Below are positions 36,355 to 45,666 of a DNA stretch of 64,000 bases, one piece after another (positions within the stretch are counted from its first letter, which is position 1; every line of letters begins with the position of its first letter). Source of the stretch: Sphingobacterium prati (GTDB taxonomy: Bacteria > Bacteroidota > Bacteroidia > Sphingobacteriales > Sphingobacteriaceae). The notes beneath the pieces were generated by a model. It searched no databases. It saw only the letters and a list, made by a program, of their open reading frames with translations, and was not told where the DNA came from. The position numbers and the translations under genes are program-made. The stretch covers positions 212,765 to 276,764 of the forward strand of contig NZ_JABJWY010000038.1 in assembly GCF_013167215.1 (NCBI RefSeq), in the 5' to 3' direction.

Positions 36355-37755
36355 TTAAAATTCAAAGTATTCTTTTGCATTATTATAGCTGATATCCTGT
36401 ATGATTTTTCCCACCCATTCGATATCGTTTGGTATTTCACCTTTCTCAATGTCTTGTCCAAAAATGTCACATAGCAACCTTCTAAAATATTCATGTCTCG
36501 GAAAAGAAAGAAAACTTCTCGAATCGGTCAACATACCTACAAGACGGCTTAATAAACCCATATTTGATAGTGTATTGATCTGTTTTGTCATTCCATCTTT
36601 TTGGTCTAAAAACCACCAAGCGGAGCCAAACTGAATTTTTCCCTTTATAGAACCGTCATTGAAATTCCCGATCATTGTAGCAATAAGCTCATTATCTGCT
36701 GGATTGAGATTATACAAGATTGTCTTGGTTAGCTTATCTTGATTGTCTAATTTATTTAAAAATTTTGACAATGCGCGCGCCTGGCTAAAATCTCCGATCG
36801 AATCCCAACCTGTATCCGGACCGATCAAACGATGCATACGCGCATTATTATTGCGTAGGGCGCCCAAATGATATTGTTGTACCCAGCCTTTTTCGTGATC
36901 CCATTCTGCGAAATAAACTAACATGGCTGATTTGAACTTTATATTTTCAGCAGAAGATATTTCTTTCTTGCTTCGAATTTTGTCAAATATAGCTGTGATT
37001 TCCTGTTCGGTATAATCCTCCGCATAGATTTGCTCCAGACCGTGATCGGATACCTTACAGCCATTGGCAGCGAAAAAGTCATGCCTAGCTTTCAATGCTG
37101 TCAGGTAGTCTCCCAAATTACCAATGTGGCTATTGCTGACCTCCTCTAGCTTGTCAATATATTGATTCAGTGCTGGTATATCATCGGAGTTCATGGCTTT
37201 ATCCGGACGAAATGCCGGAAGCATCTTGAACGATTCATTTTCCTTTGCAAATTGCTGATGAAATTCTAAGCTATCAATAGGGTCATCAGTTGTACAAACG
37301 ACCTCGACATTCATCATTTTTAACAACCCGCGTACTGAATGTGTATCCTGTTGCAGCTGAGCGCTTGCGTCAGCATATATTTTCGATGCAGTTTTTGGAG
37401 ATAGCAAATCTGTTATACCGAAGTATCTTTGCAATTCCAGATGAGTCCAGTGATGTAATGGATTACGTAATGTATAGGGAACTGTTTCAGCCCATTTAAT
37501 GAATTTTTCTTCATCTGAAGCATTGCCTGTGATATATCGTTCATTGATGCCGTTGGTGCGCATTGCCCGCCATTTGTAATGATCACCATAAAGCCAGACC
37601 TGACTGATATTTTCAAACTTGGCGTTGTTTGCGATCTGCTCAGGGATCAAGTGATTATGATAATCAATAATGGGCAGATGTTTGGAATAATTGTGGTACA
37701 GCGCTACTGCTGTTTCTGTGTTCAATAAAAAATTGTCGTCTAAAAAAGCTTTCAT
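36355..37755 (-). CDS. uxaC: Glucuronate/galacturonate isomerase
   Basis: A 466-residue amidohydrolase-fold isomerase converting D-galacturonate to D-tagaturonate (or glucuronate to fructuronate). UxaC features include the metal-binding IIDYHNHLIPEQIANN (HxH, about residues 30-45), WKRMR-like YKWRAMRTNGI, GNLGDYLTALKARHDFF and LTDSRSFLSFPRHEYFRR near the C-terminus. It lies 12 nt after uxaA and 5 nt before kdgK, in pathway order. Confidence 0.95.
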   Translation of the reverse strand: MKAFLDDNFLLNTETAVALYHNYSKHLPIIDYHNHLIPEQIANNAKFENISQVWLYGDHYKWRAMRTNGINERYITGNASDEEKFIKWAETVPYTLRNPLHHWTHLELQRYFGITDLLSPKTASKIYADASAQLQQDTHSVRGLLKMMNVEVVCTTDDPIDSLEFHQQFAKENESFKMLPAFRPDKAMNSDDIPALNQYIDKLEEVSNSHIGNLGDYLTALKARHDFFAANGCKVSDHGLEQIYAEDYTEQEITAIFDKIRSKKEISSAENIKFKSAMLVYFAEWDHEKGWVQQYHLGALRNNNARMHRLIGPDTGWDSIGDFSQARALSKFLNKLDNQDKLTKTILYNLNPADNELIATMIGNFNDGSIKGKIQFGSAWWFLDQKDGMTKQINTLSNMGLLSRLVGMLTDSRSFLSFPRHEYFRRLLCDIFGQDIEKGEIPNDIEWVGKIIQDISYNNAKEYFEF

Positions 37756-37767
37756 ACTATATACTAT

Positions 37768-39414
37768 TTATAAACTCACACCCCTTTTCCATGGTATGAA
37801 GTCATCTTGGTTTAGTTGAACAGCCTTGGGGGTTATTTCGCCACTGGCTGCTTTGATACAATACTCTAATATATCTTCACCCATTTCTTGGATAGATTTA
37901 TCTCCGTCGATAATGGGACCTGTGTTGATATCGATAATGTCGGCCATTTTGTTTGCTAAAACATTATTTGTAGCAACTTTTATAACTGGGCATATTGGGT
38001 TTCCGGTAGGCGTTCCCAGTCCAGTTGTGAATAAAATTAAGGTAGCGCCGGCCGCGGCTTTCCCTGTGGTGGCTTCGACATCATTGCCTGGTGTACAAAC
38101 GAGGTTGAGACCTGCTTTTGTTGCTTCCTCGGTATAATCCAAGACATCTATAACTGGTGATGTACCTCCTTTTTTTGCGGCTCCATTGCTTTTGATTGCG
38201 TCTGTAATGAGTCCGTCGCGGATATTTCCAGGCGATGGATTCATATAAAATCCAGATCCCACAGCTTCTGCGGCATTGCTATATGCTGTCATTAGATCAA
38301 TAAATTTGTTGGCAGCCTTTGGATCCAGGGTACGGTCTATTAAATTCTGTTCCGCTCCACATAGTTCTGGAAATTCCGCTAGGAGAACCTTGCCCCCCAA
38401 TGCGACCAAAAGGTCTGCCGTATAACCAACCGCAGGATTAGCAGATATTCCGCTAAATCCATCGCTGCCACCACATTTGACGCCCAAAGTCAATTTGCTT
38501 AAGGGTACGGGTTGTCTGGCAAATTTATTGATTTCGGTCAAACCAATGAAAGTCTGCAAGATAGCCTCTTTAATCAATTGCTCCTCGCTCTTTGATTGCT
38601 GTTGTTCAAAGAGGTAAAGTGGTTTATCAAAGTTGGGGTTACGAAGTTTGATATCGTTAATTAGGTCATTTAGCTGTAGGTTTTGGCAACCTAGACTTAG
38701 CACAGTAACACCCGCAACATTGGGATGATCAGCATACGCAGCCAATAATTTACTTAATATCGCTGCGTCCTGGCGGATGCCCCCGCAGCCTCCCTGATGA
38801 TTTAAAAACTTAATGCCATCAACATGCTCAAAAGTACGATTCGCTTGATCAGAAACATTATTTAATTTCTCCAATGAGGATATATCCAATGCTTCGCCCT
38901 TTTCGTACGCTTTCAATAACTGATGCGTGAAACTCTTATATTTTCCGGTAACTGAGTAGCCAAGTTCATTATAAAGTGCTTCTTTGATAACATCTAAATT
39001 CCTGTTCTCGCAGAATACTGTCGGGATGAAAAGCCAGTAGTTAGCTGTACCGACTCGACCATCTTCCCTCACATAACCATTAAAGGTCCGGCCTTCAAAT
39101 CGTGAAATATCAGGTTTTTCCCAATGATAATGCGAAGGTCTAAAATGATAAGGTTCAACTGCATGTTTCGTGTTGTCAGTATTCATGATACTTCCCTGTG
39201 GAATATCAAATTGTGCTTTCCCCACAAGTACGCCATACATATAAATCTCGTCGCCAAAGTGCATTTCTTGCATAAAAAATTTGTGCTTGGCTGGAATATC
39301 CTCCTGTAAGATGTAATGTATGCCTTCAAAAGATATTGCATCGCCTTTTTTGAGGTCTTGCAAGGCAACCAACACATTATCTTTCGGGTGAATCTTTAAT
39401 ACTTTACTTTTCAT
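37768..39414 (-). CDS. uxaA: Altronate dehydratase
   Basis: A 548-residue UxaA-type enzyme dehydrating D-altronate to 2-keto-3-deoxygluconate. It has an N-terminal SAF-like domain (about residues 1-100, KVLKIHPKDNVLVALQDLKK) followed by the large catalytic part, with NHQGGCGG, LSLGCQNLQ and GGSDGFSGISANPAVG, which contain conserved cysteines of the iron-dependent family. Its start overlaps the uxaB end by 11 nt. Normal length. Confidence 0.94.
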   Translation of the reverse strand: MKSKVLKIHPKDNVLVALQDLKKGDAISFEGIHYILQEDIPAKHKFFMQEMHFGDEIYMYGVLVGKAQFDIPQGSIMNTDNTKHAVEPYHFRPSHYHWEKPDISRFEGRTFNGYVREDGRVGTANYWLFIPTVFCENRNLDVIKEALYNELGYSVTGKYKSFTHQLLKAYEKGEALDISSLEKLNNVSDQANRTFEHVDGIKFLNHQGGCGGIRQDAAILSKLLAAYADHPNVAGVTVLSLGCQNLQLNDLINDIKLRNPNFDKPLYLFEQQQSKSEEQLIKEAILQTFIGLTEINKFARQPVPLSKLTLGVKCGGSDGFSGISANPAVGYTADLLVALGGKVLLAEFPELCGAEQNLIDRTLDPKAANKFIDLMTAYSNAAEAVGSGFYMNPSPGNIRDGLITDAIKSNGAAKKGGTSPVIDVLDYTEEATKAGLNLVCTPGNDVEATTGKAAAGATLILFTTGLGTPTGNPICPVIKVATNNVLANKMADIIDINTGPIIDGDKSIQEMGEDILEYCIKAASGEITPKAVQLNQDDFIPWKRGVSL

Positions 39415-40954
39415 ACTCCAACGTTTTTAGGGCATTGATGGCTCCATCATGCATGATTAATTCTAATTTTTGGGCTACAGCTTCTTTGAAATTAGGATAT
39501 TTTGTTAAATCTTTTCCCCATAGATCGGCGTTTGACAAGACCTTTACTACGGTATGTTCAGGCGCTTGCCAAGCATCAAATACGAAAGCAGCCGAATCAT
39601 CTTGCAGCTCAATAGGGTGCCCATTAATTGTTCGGGTATACTGTCCGTTTGTCTTATCTGATTTAAGAAAATAAAGATATGCGGCAAATCCTAGCGCAAA
39701 AAGTGCTGGGGCTTCCGTTGTTTTGGAATACCATTTCTCCAAAAGAGGGATATTTCGCATGGCCATTTTGGAACTGTAATTTAAGGCTATAGCTTCCCAT
39801 TTATGCGCTAAATGGGGGTTAGCGAAACGATCGATCACTTTTGAAGAGAAATTATTGATATCCGTAGCAGAGATGGTGTGACTTAGAATGGATGGTCCAA
39901 TCTCATCATTCATTAAAAGGCGAACAAATTGATTGAATGCTGAATTTTGCATTGCCTCTTTTACTGTTTTAAATCCTGCCAACAGCGCAATTGCGCAGCT
40001 TAACGTATGTGTTCCATTAAGTAATCGAAGTTTGATCTCTTTATACTTTTCGATAGCAGGAACCAATAGAACGTTTGAGTCTGCAGCAGCAAATGAAAGC
40101 CGTTGTTTTACGCGCTCAGAAGTGGTTTCAATGGCCCATAAGCGAAATGGCTCAGCCATAATCATCAATTGGTCTTCATAACCTAACAATGCGGTAGTAT
40201 TTGTATAGTCCGCTGGGGAAAGCGCTCCAGGAACAATCCGATCAACCAAAGTATTGCAAAAATCATTAGCAGAAGCAAGCCATTCTTGAAAGTCTGTTGA
40301 CAGCTTATTATGTAAGGCGAGATCGAATATAATTTTCTTGAGCTTACTTCCATTATCGGAGATTAGTTCGGTCGGAACAATTGTCAACCCCTTATCCTTA
40401 TCGCCGTTGAAATGAACAAACCGATGATATAATAGGGCTAAAAGTTTTCCAGGGAAAGAAGCCGGAGGATTATCATCGATAAGGTCATTGCTCATGACGA
40501 TACCAACTTCAGTCGTATTAGAGAAAACAATCTCAAGCGTAGGATTCTCTACGCTTTTTAAGATCTCTTTCCACTGCTGGTTTGCTGTCAGCACACGTGA
40601 TATACTATTATTAATCTCGTAACTCGATATTTCCTTTCCCTCCTCTAATCCTTTAATAGCTAAGGTGTACAGGTTGTCCTGTTGGGTAAATGCGTCGGTT
40701 GCACCCGCACTTGTTGATTTGATAACTACAATTCTTCCCTGAAATAGGTTTTGCTGATTTGCTTTATGAACAAAATAATCCGGGAGCCCGCGAAGTAACA
40801 CTCCAGTGCCGAACTGAAGTATTTTCTCAGGGTATAGGTAAGAGGCCGCTGTCGGTTTGTTGACAAGATCAGCGGTAATCGTTTGTAATGTATTTCTTGT
40901 TAGCAGCATCTGATTGCTATTTTGTATTATTGAATTTGATGTTGTTTCTTCCAT
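39404..40954 (-). CDS. uxaB: Tagaturonate reductase
   Basis: A 516-residue mannitol-dehydrogenase-family enzyme reducing D-tagaturonate to D-altronate with NADH. YPEKILQFGTGVLLRGLPDY is the N-terminal nucleotide-binding signature, and the C-terminal catalytic domain has KLRLLNGTHTLSCAIALLAG (with the Lys-x5-Asn-His region of the family). The longer ATG at 40954 overlaps the PL10 gene by 28 nt; an internal ATG at 40909 would remove the overlap and cannot be excluded. Co-transcribed with uxaA and uxaC. Confidence 0.93.
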   Translation of the reverse strand: MEETTSNSIIQNSNQMLLTRNTLQTITADLVNKPTAASYLYPEKILQFGTGVLLRGLPDYFVHKANQQNLFQGRIVVIKSTSAGATDAFTQQDNLYTLAIKGLEEGKEISSYEINNSISRVLTANQQWKEILKSVENPTLEIVFSNTTEVGIVMSNDLIDDNPPASFPGKLLALLYHRFVHFNGDKDKGLTIVPTELISDNGSKLKKIIFDLALHNKLSTDFQEWLASANDFCNTLVDRIVPGALSPADYTNTTALLGYEDQLMIMAEPFRLWAIETTSERVKQRLSFAAADSNVLLVPAIEKYKEIKLRLLNGTHTLSCAIALLAGFKTVKEAMQNSAFNQFVRLLMNDEIGPSILSHTISATDINNFSSKVIDRFANPHLAHKWEAIALNYSSKMAMRNIPLLEKWYSKTTEAPALFALGFAAYLYFLKSDKTNGQYTRTINGHPIELQDDSAAFVFDAWQAPEHTVVKVLSNADLWGKDLTKYPNFKEAVAQKLELIMHDGAINALKTLEYEK

Positions 40955-41964
40955 TTTGGATAATCTTTTTGAATTAGTTTTTCAGGCCAGTTTCCAAACC
41001 AGGCGTATCCATTTTTTCTTTCCTCAGATAATTCTTCAAAATTATACTTGATTGAATTATCACGGTCACCGAATAATGGTCTGTTGTCTTTGAGGTCATA
41101 AAAACGGGCCCAGATAACCGATTGATTATCGGTAACAAGTTTTCGTTCGTATGCTCCTGTTTTATTATTTAGCGCCCGATCGAATCGATAACCTTCGATA
41201 TCATTTTGCTGAAACCAGGCTATCGCATGTATAACAGCATTTTGGATTTCGGCAGTAGCATCTTGTGCCATGAGAAAACGCACGATCGCGACGGATTCGC
41301 TTGTACTTAAAGAGGCCGGTTCAAACTTTCGCGCTTGGGCAGGTGTTAAACTCTTCTCATTGTACTGTGCCGCCCATATACTAGGCTGCCCATTTTGGAT
41401 AATCTGTGTTTTTAATATACAAGATATACCTTTGGATACGGCTTTTTGCGCTTTCGTTTTATAATGCGGAGCAACCTCTTCAAAGCCCTTTCTGGCTTTG
41501 GCAATATTGTCTAATACAATCAAGGCGTTGATCATCGCATTATCATTATAGGTTATTTCAGCTCTATAAAGCGATTTGTTCGGGTAATACTGAGGGAAAC
41601 CACCGTTATCATACTGTGCAGCTAAGAGATAGTCAATTCCTTTCTCCGCTGCGATGAGATACTCACGATTTTTTGTAGCATTAAAAGCTTGGATCAGGCT
41701 ATTAATTTCTCGTGTTGTCGCATTGTTGTCTAATGTTGCGTGGTCTGTGCCGGTATTTCTAATTTTTTGCCTCAGCTCTTCGGTCAAAGGGAGTTGGTAA
41801 TTTACAACACTTTGGTCGGTTAACTGTTTAGGCCATGCCCCATTGGATAATTGATATATTAACATCTTTTCGGCCAACGTATCTTTTGAAACCGATTGCT
41901 GTGCATTACAATAAGAGTGATACAGCCCGGCTAAAATGATGTTTATAATATATATCTTTTTCAT
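40927..41964 (-). CDS. Pectate lyase, PL10-like
   Basis: A 345-residue secreted protein with signal peptide MKKIYIINIILAGLYHSYCN, ending before AQQ. Family PL10-like blocks: NGAWPKQLTDQSV, ATLDNNATTREINSLIQAF, YDNGGFPQYYPNKSLYRAEI (polysaccharide groove), ITYNDNAMINALIVLDNIA, and the C-terminal WARFYDLKDNRPLFGDRD. PL10 enzymes cut polygalacturonate by beta-elimination, giving unsaturated ends that GH105-type enzymes can remove. Located between the GH105 gene and uxaB. Confidence 0.9.
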   Translation of the reverse strand: MKKIYIINIILAGLYHSYCNAQQSVSKDTLAEKMLIYQLSNGAWPKQLTDQSVVNYQLPLTEELRQKIRNTGTDHATLDNNATTREINSLIQAFNATKNREYLIAAEKGIDYLLAAQYDNGGFPQYYPNKSLYRAEITYNDNAMINALIVLDNIAKARKGFEEVAPHYKTKAQKAVSKGISCILKTQIIQNGQPSIWAAQYNEKSLTPAQARKFEPASLSTSESVAIVRFLMAQDATAEIQNAVIHAIAWFQQNDIEGYRFDRALNNKTGAYERKLVTDNQSVIWARFYDLKDNRPLFGDRDNSIKYNFEELSEERKNGYAWFGNWPEKLIQKDYPKWKKQHQIQ

Positions 41965-41969
41965 GTGAC

Positions 41970-43886
41970 CTATTTATTAGTTTGCTTGAATAACCATTGC
42001 ACTAAATCATTTGCCGCAGTAAAATTTTCATACTCCTTTGGAAGTTTTCGCCCATCTGTATACTCATTGTATAACCAAGGATCCCCTATTGCGAATACCG
42101 TTCCTTTTCCATACCTGGCTGTTGCGATGATGTTGTCTCCTTTGTCCTTGATTACCGATCGGGCGGGAGGATTTACTTGTAGTGTAGAGATTTCTTTTAC
42201 ATAGATCTTAGCTGTATTTGGAAAAATCGAATTGCCTTTTGGGATCTGGATTGCGCCCGTTTGAAATTCTTTTCCTTTAACTCGGTTGCGGCTATCTTCA
42301 TTGAAGGTGATGCCGAACTTTTTCGCAAGCGTATTGAATTTGGCTATTTCGCAGTTGCCACTATCATTTAAGAAAAGAACCAGAACCCCGCCTTGTTTGA
42401 CCCATTGTGCAATTTGTTGCGCATGGGTTTCATTCATAAAATTGGGTTGTTCAGTTTCTTTCTCTGTATCCGGATCGACGATGATGTAGATACTGGACTT
42501 GGCCAGATTTTGACTGGTTGGGGCAGAACGGAGGGTTGTTAATATACCGCCATTTTTTTCAAAAATATGGCCTAATAAAGAGAATCCATTGTTGTCATAA
42601 CCATCCCAAAGGTAATGATAAGGTTGAAGTGCACCTGATGGGGTCTTTTTGTATTCATTATTGAAATAGTTGTCCAGGGTAACAGTGCGTCTTTTTTTAC
42701 CCTTTTGTACCTGTAAAAATTCTACCTCAGAGGCAGCTAAGATAAAGGCACCAATTCCTTTGGGGTCATTGGTGATGACGGGTTCGCTCATATAATAGTC
42801 AAAACTTCCATCCCGGTATTTTTTGCCTCCTAAGCCTGATACTTGTACAGTCTTATTAAGATTGACACGGTTTTCGCCCGCAGTAGAGATAAACTCGTTA
42901 ACAAGACCTTTGTATCCGCGATCCAGGTTTTTTTGAAATGAGGCGGGGATATAGCCTTTACGCAATGATTTGGCCAATGCAAAAACAAACATACTTGAAG
43001 CGGAAGATTCTAGGTAGTTTCCTTTTCTTGTTCCCAGATCCACGATATCATACCAGACACCAGTTTTTGCATCCTGATAATTAATGACTGCTGATAGCGT
43101 TCTGTTTAATATCGAAATTAATTCCTGTCTACGTGGATGGTCTTCGGGAAAATAATCCAGTACGTCTACAAGTGCCATGGCATACCAACCCATACCTCTT
43201 GCCCAAAAGTGCGGTGATAGCCCTGTCTTTGGGTCAGACCAACGTTCTTTTCTTGATTCGTCCCAACCATGGTAGAGAAGACCCGTTTTTGGGTCGCGCG
43301 CATTTTTTTCCATGTAGCTAAACTGATTGGCAATATCATCAAAAGCTGTTGGAATATTCATCAAAGTAGCATATTCGGCATAAAACGGTTGCCCCATATA
43401 GAGGCCATCTAACCACATTTGGTAAGGATAAATTTTCTTATGCCAGAAGCCACCCTCATTTGTTCGTGGATGTTTTTGAAGCTGAGCATACAGTTGATGG
43501 CAAGCTTTCAGATATTTTTCGTTACCTGTTACCTTATAAAGCGTCAGGAGTGCTGTACCATTTTTGATGTTGTCAATATTGAAATCAGTAGCATTGTAGT
43601 TCTTGATAGAATCTGGAATACTGAGATAGGCATCCATGCGCGATTGCATGTAGTTAAAATAATCTGCATCTGCGGTATTGCGCCACACATCTGTTAGTCC
43701 TTCGAAAATAACGCCCATGTCATAAGACCATTTTGGAAACTTATCGGTCCTATTAAACAGAGAATCTGGATAGAGTTGATCAAGTACAGTATTGGCCATT
43801 TGTTCGGAAAGGGGTTTCTGTTGTCCAAATCCCGAAAATGGAACAAGCGCTGTAAGGTTTAAAAGAATTAAAAATAGCTTTCTCAT
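41970..43886 (-). CDS. GH105 unsaturated rhamnogalacturonyl hydrolase fused to DUF4350
   Basis: A 638-residue secreted protein with a signal peptide (MRKLFLILLNLTALVPFSGF). The first about 430 residues form the (alpha/alpha)6-barrel of GH88/GH105 with WSYDMGVIFEGL, MWLDGLYMGQPFYAEYA and HFWARGMGWYAMALVDVLDY. Residues about 455-635 form a DUF4350-like Rossmann/GATase-like domain (IYIIVDPDTEKE, WVKQGGVLVLFLND, YGKGTVFAIGDPWLYNEYT). GH105 removes the 4,5-unsaturated uronate from rhamnogalacturonan or oligogalacturonide ends. The role of the C-terminal domain is unknown. Confidence 0.87.
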   Translation of the reverse strand: MRKLFLILLNLTALVPFSGFGQQKPLSEQMANTVLDQLYPDSLFNRTDKFPKWSYDMGVIFEGLTDVWRNTADADYFNYMQSRMDAYLSIPDSIKNYNATDFNIDNIKNGTALLTLYKVTGNEKYLKACHQLYAQLQKHPRTNEGGFWHKKIYPYQMWLDGLYMGQPFYAEYATLMNIPTAFDDIANQFSYMEKNARDPKTGLLYHGWDESRKERWSDPKTGLSPHFWARGMGWYAMALVDVLDYFPEDHPRRQELISILNRTLSAVINYQDAKTGVWYDIVDLGTRKGNYLESSASSMFVFALAKSLRKGYIPASFQKNLDRGYKGLVNEFISTAGENRVNLNKTVQVSGLGGKKYRDGSFDYYMSEPVITNDPKGIGAFILAASEVEFLQVQKGKKRRTVTLDNYFNNEYKKTPSGALQPYHYLWDGYDNNGFSLLGHIFEKNGGILTTLRSAPTSQNLAKSSIYIIVDPDTEKETEQPNFMNETHAQQIAQWVKQGGVLVLFLNDSGNCEIAKFNTLAKKFGITFNEDSRNRVKGKEFQTGAIQIPKGNSIFPNTAKIYVKEISTLQVNPPARSVIKDKGDNIIATARYGKGTVFAIGDPWLYNEYTDGRKLPKEYENFTAANDLVQWLFKQTNK

Positions 43887-43893
43887 CAGGTTC

Positions 43894-45564
43894 CTAATTT
43901 TTGATTGTTAAGGATTTGTTTGTACTTCCTGCCGTAAATTGGCTGATTGTTTTCGCCGTTTTTGCATTGGATTTCGATAAACGAATATCGGCGCTTTTTT
44001 CTCCGGCGATCTGTATATACAGATCGGGTATATCCAAAGCTTGAATATTATCTAGATTTATTTTGCTACCATTCTCTATTGAAATTAAAGGATTGCTTTC
44101 CTTCGTCTTTAATGAGATGTTTTTTAAATTTATATGAGAAGCTTCAATTATTTCGATCCCTTTGTTGGCTTCCAGCGTTGCATTTTCAATCCAAATATTC
44201 TGAATATGCATTTCAGGCAGGCCACGGAAGAAGATGCCTTTTGAGGCTCCTTTTGCCATAATATTTTTAATATAAAAATTCCTAAACTGTGGTGTCTCTT
44301 CAGTGACTGGAAGTGTAACGGTTTTTACGGCGGCTCTTTTCTCACCGGCCATCGGGACCGGATCTACCGCTGCATAATACATGTCGAAGAGAATCGCTTC
44401 TCCTGGAATGTTGACCATATTGATATTGTTGATGTAGATGTTCTCTACAATTCCACCGCGGCCTCTTGTTGTTTTAAATCGAAGGCCAATGTCTGTACCT
44501 ATAAAAGAACAATTTTCTACCCAAATATTACGTGCGCCGCCACTCATTTCGCTTCCAATGACAAAGCCTCCGTGCGCATGATAAACGACATTATTACGGA
44601 CAATGACATTTTCAGTTGGCATCGCACGCTCCCGTCCGGCTTTATCCCGTCCTGACTTGATACATATCCCATCATCGCCTACATCAAATGTACAGTCTTC
44701 GATGAGTACATTCTTACAGGACTCCACGTCCACGCCATCACCATTCTGACCATACCATGGATTGCGAACTGTTAGTTTGCGCAAGGTCAGATCCTCACAC
44801 ATTAGCGGATGCAGATTCCAAGCTGGAGAATTTTGTATGGTTATGCCTTCGAGCAGTACTTTCTTGCAGTTAGTAAATACTAAAAGATTGGGCCGTAAAA
44901 AATCCTTAACATCTTTAAAGTCATCGATTGTTGTTCCTGGACGGATTACACCCGCCTTTTTTTCTTTTGCCCCCTGCAGCGAACTTTTGGATGGATACCA
45001 GATATCATTGTTGCTGTCTACCTCCCCGCCAGATGCAACAAGGGTTTTCCATTGTGATGCTGTTAATTTGCTTTTTTTGACCATTCGCCAAGCATCACCG
45101 TTCCCGTCAATGATACCATTTCCTGTAATAGCAATATTATTTAAATTTTTACCTGATATCGGGTTTTGATTGCGCCAGGCAGGCTCACCTTCCCAGTTTG
45201 ATTCAACTAATTTATATTGATTAAAATCTTTGGTGAAGAGCAAAACAGCGTCGCGTTTGAGATGCAGATTTACATTGCTCTGCATTTCAATAGGTCCAGT
45301 AAGCCAAAGCCCCGCAGGGATCAATACCACGCCGCCCCCTTGTTCACTACATGTACGGAGCGCTTTATTGATCGCAGTTGTATTGAGAAATTGACCATCC
45401 CCTTTGGCTCCGTAACTGATGATATTTAAGGTGTCATTCTTAAAGCTTACCTGTTGTATAGTTGGACGGGTAGGTTCTTGGGCCATACACAGCCGTGGTA
45501 GTACAAGAAACAATCCAATAGCGAACCTGAATGTATGGGAAAAGTGCTTTTTAAACGAATTCAT
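43894..45564 (-). CDS. GH28 polygalacturonase family protein
   Basis: A 556-residue secreted beta-helix enzyme. The ATG at 45564 begins the signal peptide (MNSFKKHFSHTFRFAIGLFL...MAQ); an in-frame ATG at 45663 would add a 33-residue non-signal tail. GH28 signatures: GQNGDGVDVESCKNVLIEDC with catalytic Asp (about residues 290-310), VGDDGICIKSG with the paired Asp, HGGFVIGSEMSGG and RFKTTRGRGG (the RIK-like motif). It hydrolyses alpha-1,4-galacturonan bonds. A half-site like the LacI operator (GCAATCGTTACCGG) lies about 80 nt upstream. Confidence 0.91.
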   Translation of the reverse strand: MNSFKKHFSHTFRFAIGLFLVLPRLCMAQEPTRPTIQQVSFKNDTLNIISYGAKGDGQFLNTTAINKALRTCSEQGGGVVLIPAGLWLTGPIEMQSNVNLHLKRDAVLLFTKDFNQYKLVESNWEGEPAWRNQNPISGKNLNNIAITGNGIIDGNGDAWRMVKKSKLTASQWKTLVASGGEVDSNNDIWYPSKSSLQGAKEKKAGVIRPGTTIDDFKDVKDFLRPNLLVFTNCKKVLLEGITIQNSPAWNLHPLMCEDLTLRKLTVRNPWYGQNGDGVDVESCKNVLIEDCTFDVGDDGICIKSGRDKAGRERAMPTENVIVRNNVVYHAHGGFVIGSEMSGGARNIWVENCSFIGTDIGLRFKTTRGRGGIVENIYINNINMVNIPGEAILFDMYYAAVDPVPMAGEKRAAVKTVTLPVTEETPQFRNFYIKNIMAKGASKGIFFRGLPEMHIQNIWIENATLEANKGIEIIEASHINLKNISLKTKESNPLISIENGSKINLDNIQALDIPDLYIQIAGEKSADIRLSKSNAKTAKTISQFTAGSTNKSLTIKN

Positions 45565-45666
45565 TTTTTTGCATTTTGGTTTAAAAACGGTTATTTGTAA
45601 AAGCAATTGTACATTCTTTGTTCTTAATTTCGATGGAAAACTTATGCAATCGTTACCGGCCATAAT

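Noticed and set aside
45565..45663. Extended N-terminus of the GH28 enzyme from ATG 45663
   Set aside because: Would bury the signal peptide that begins at 45564.
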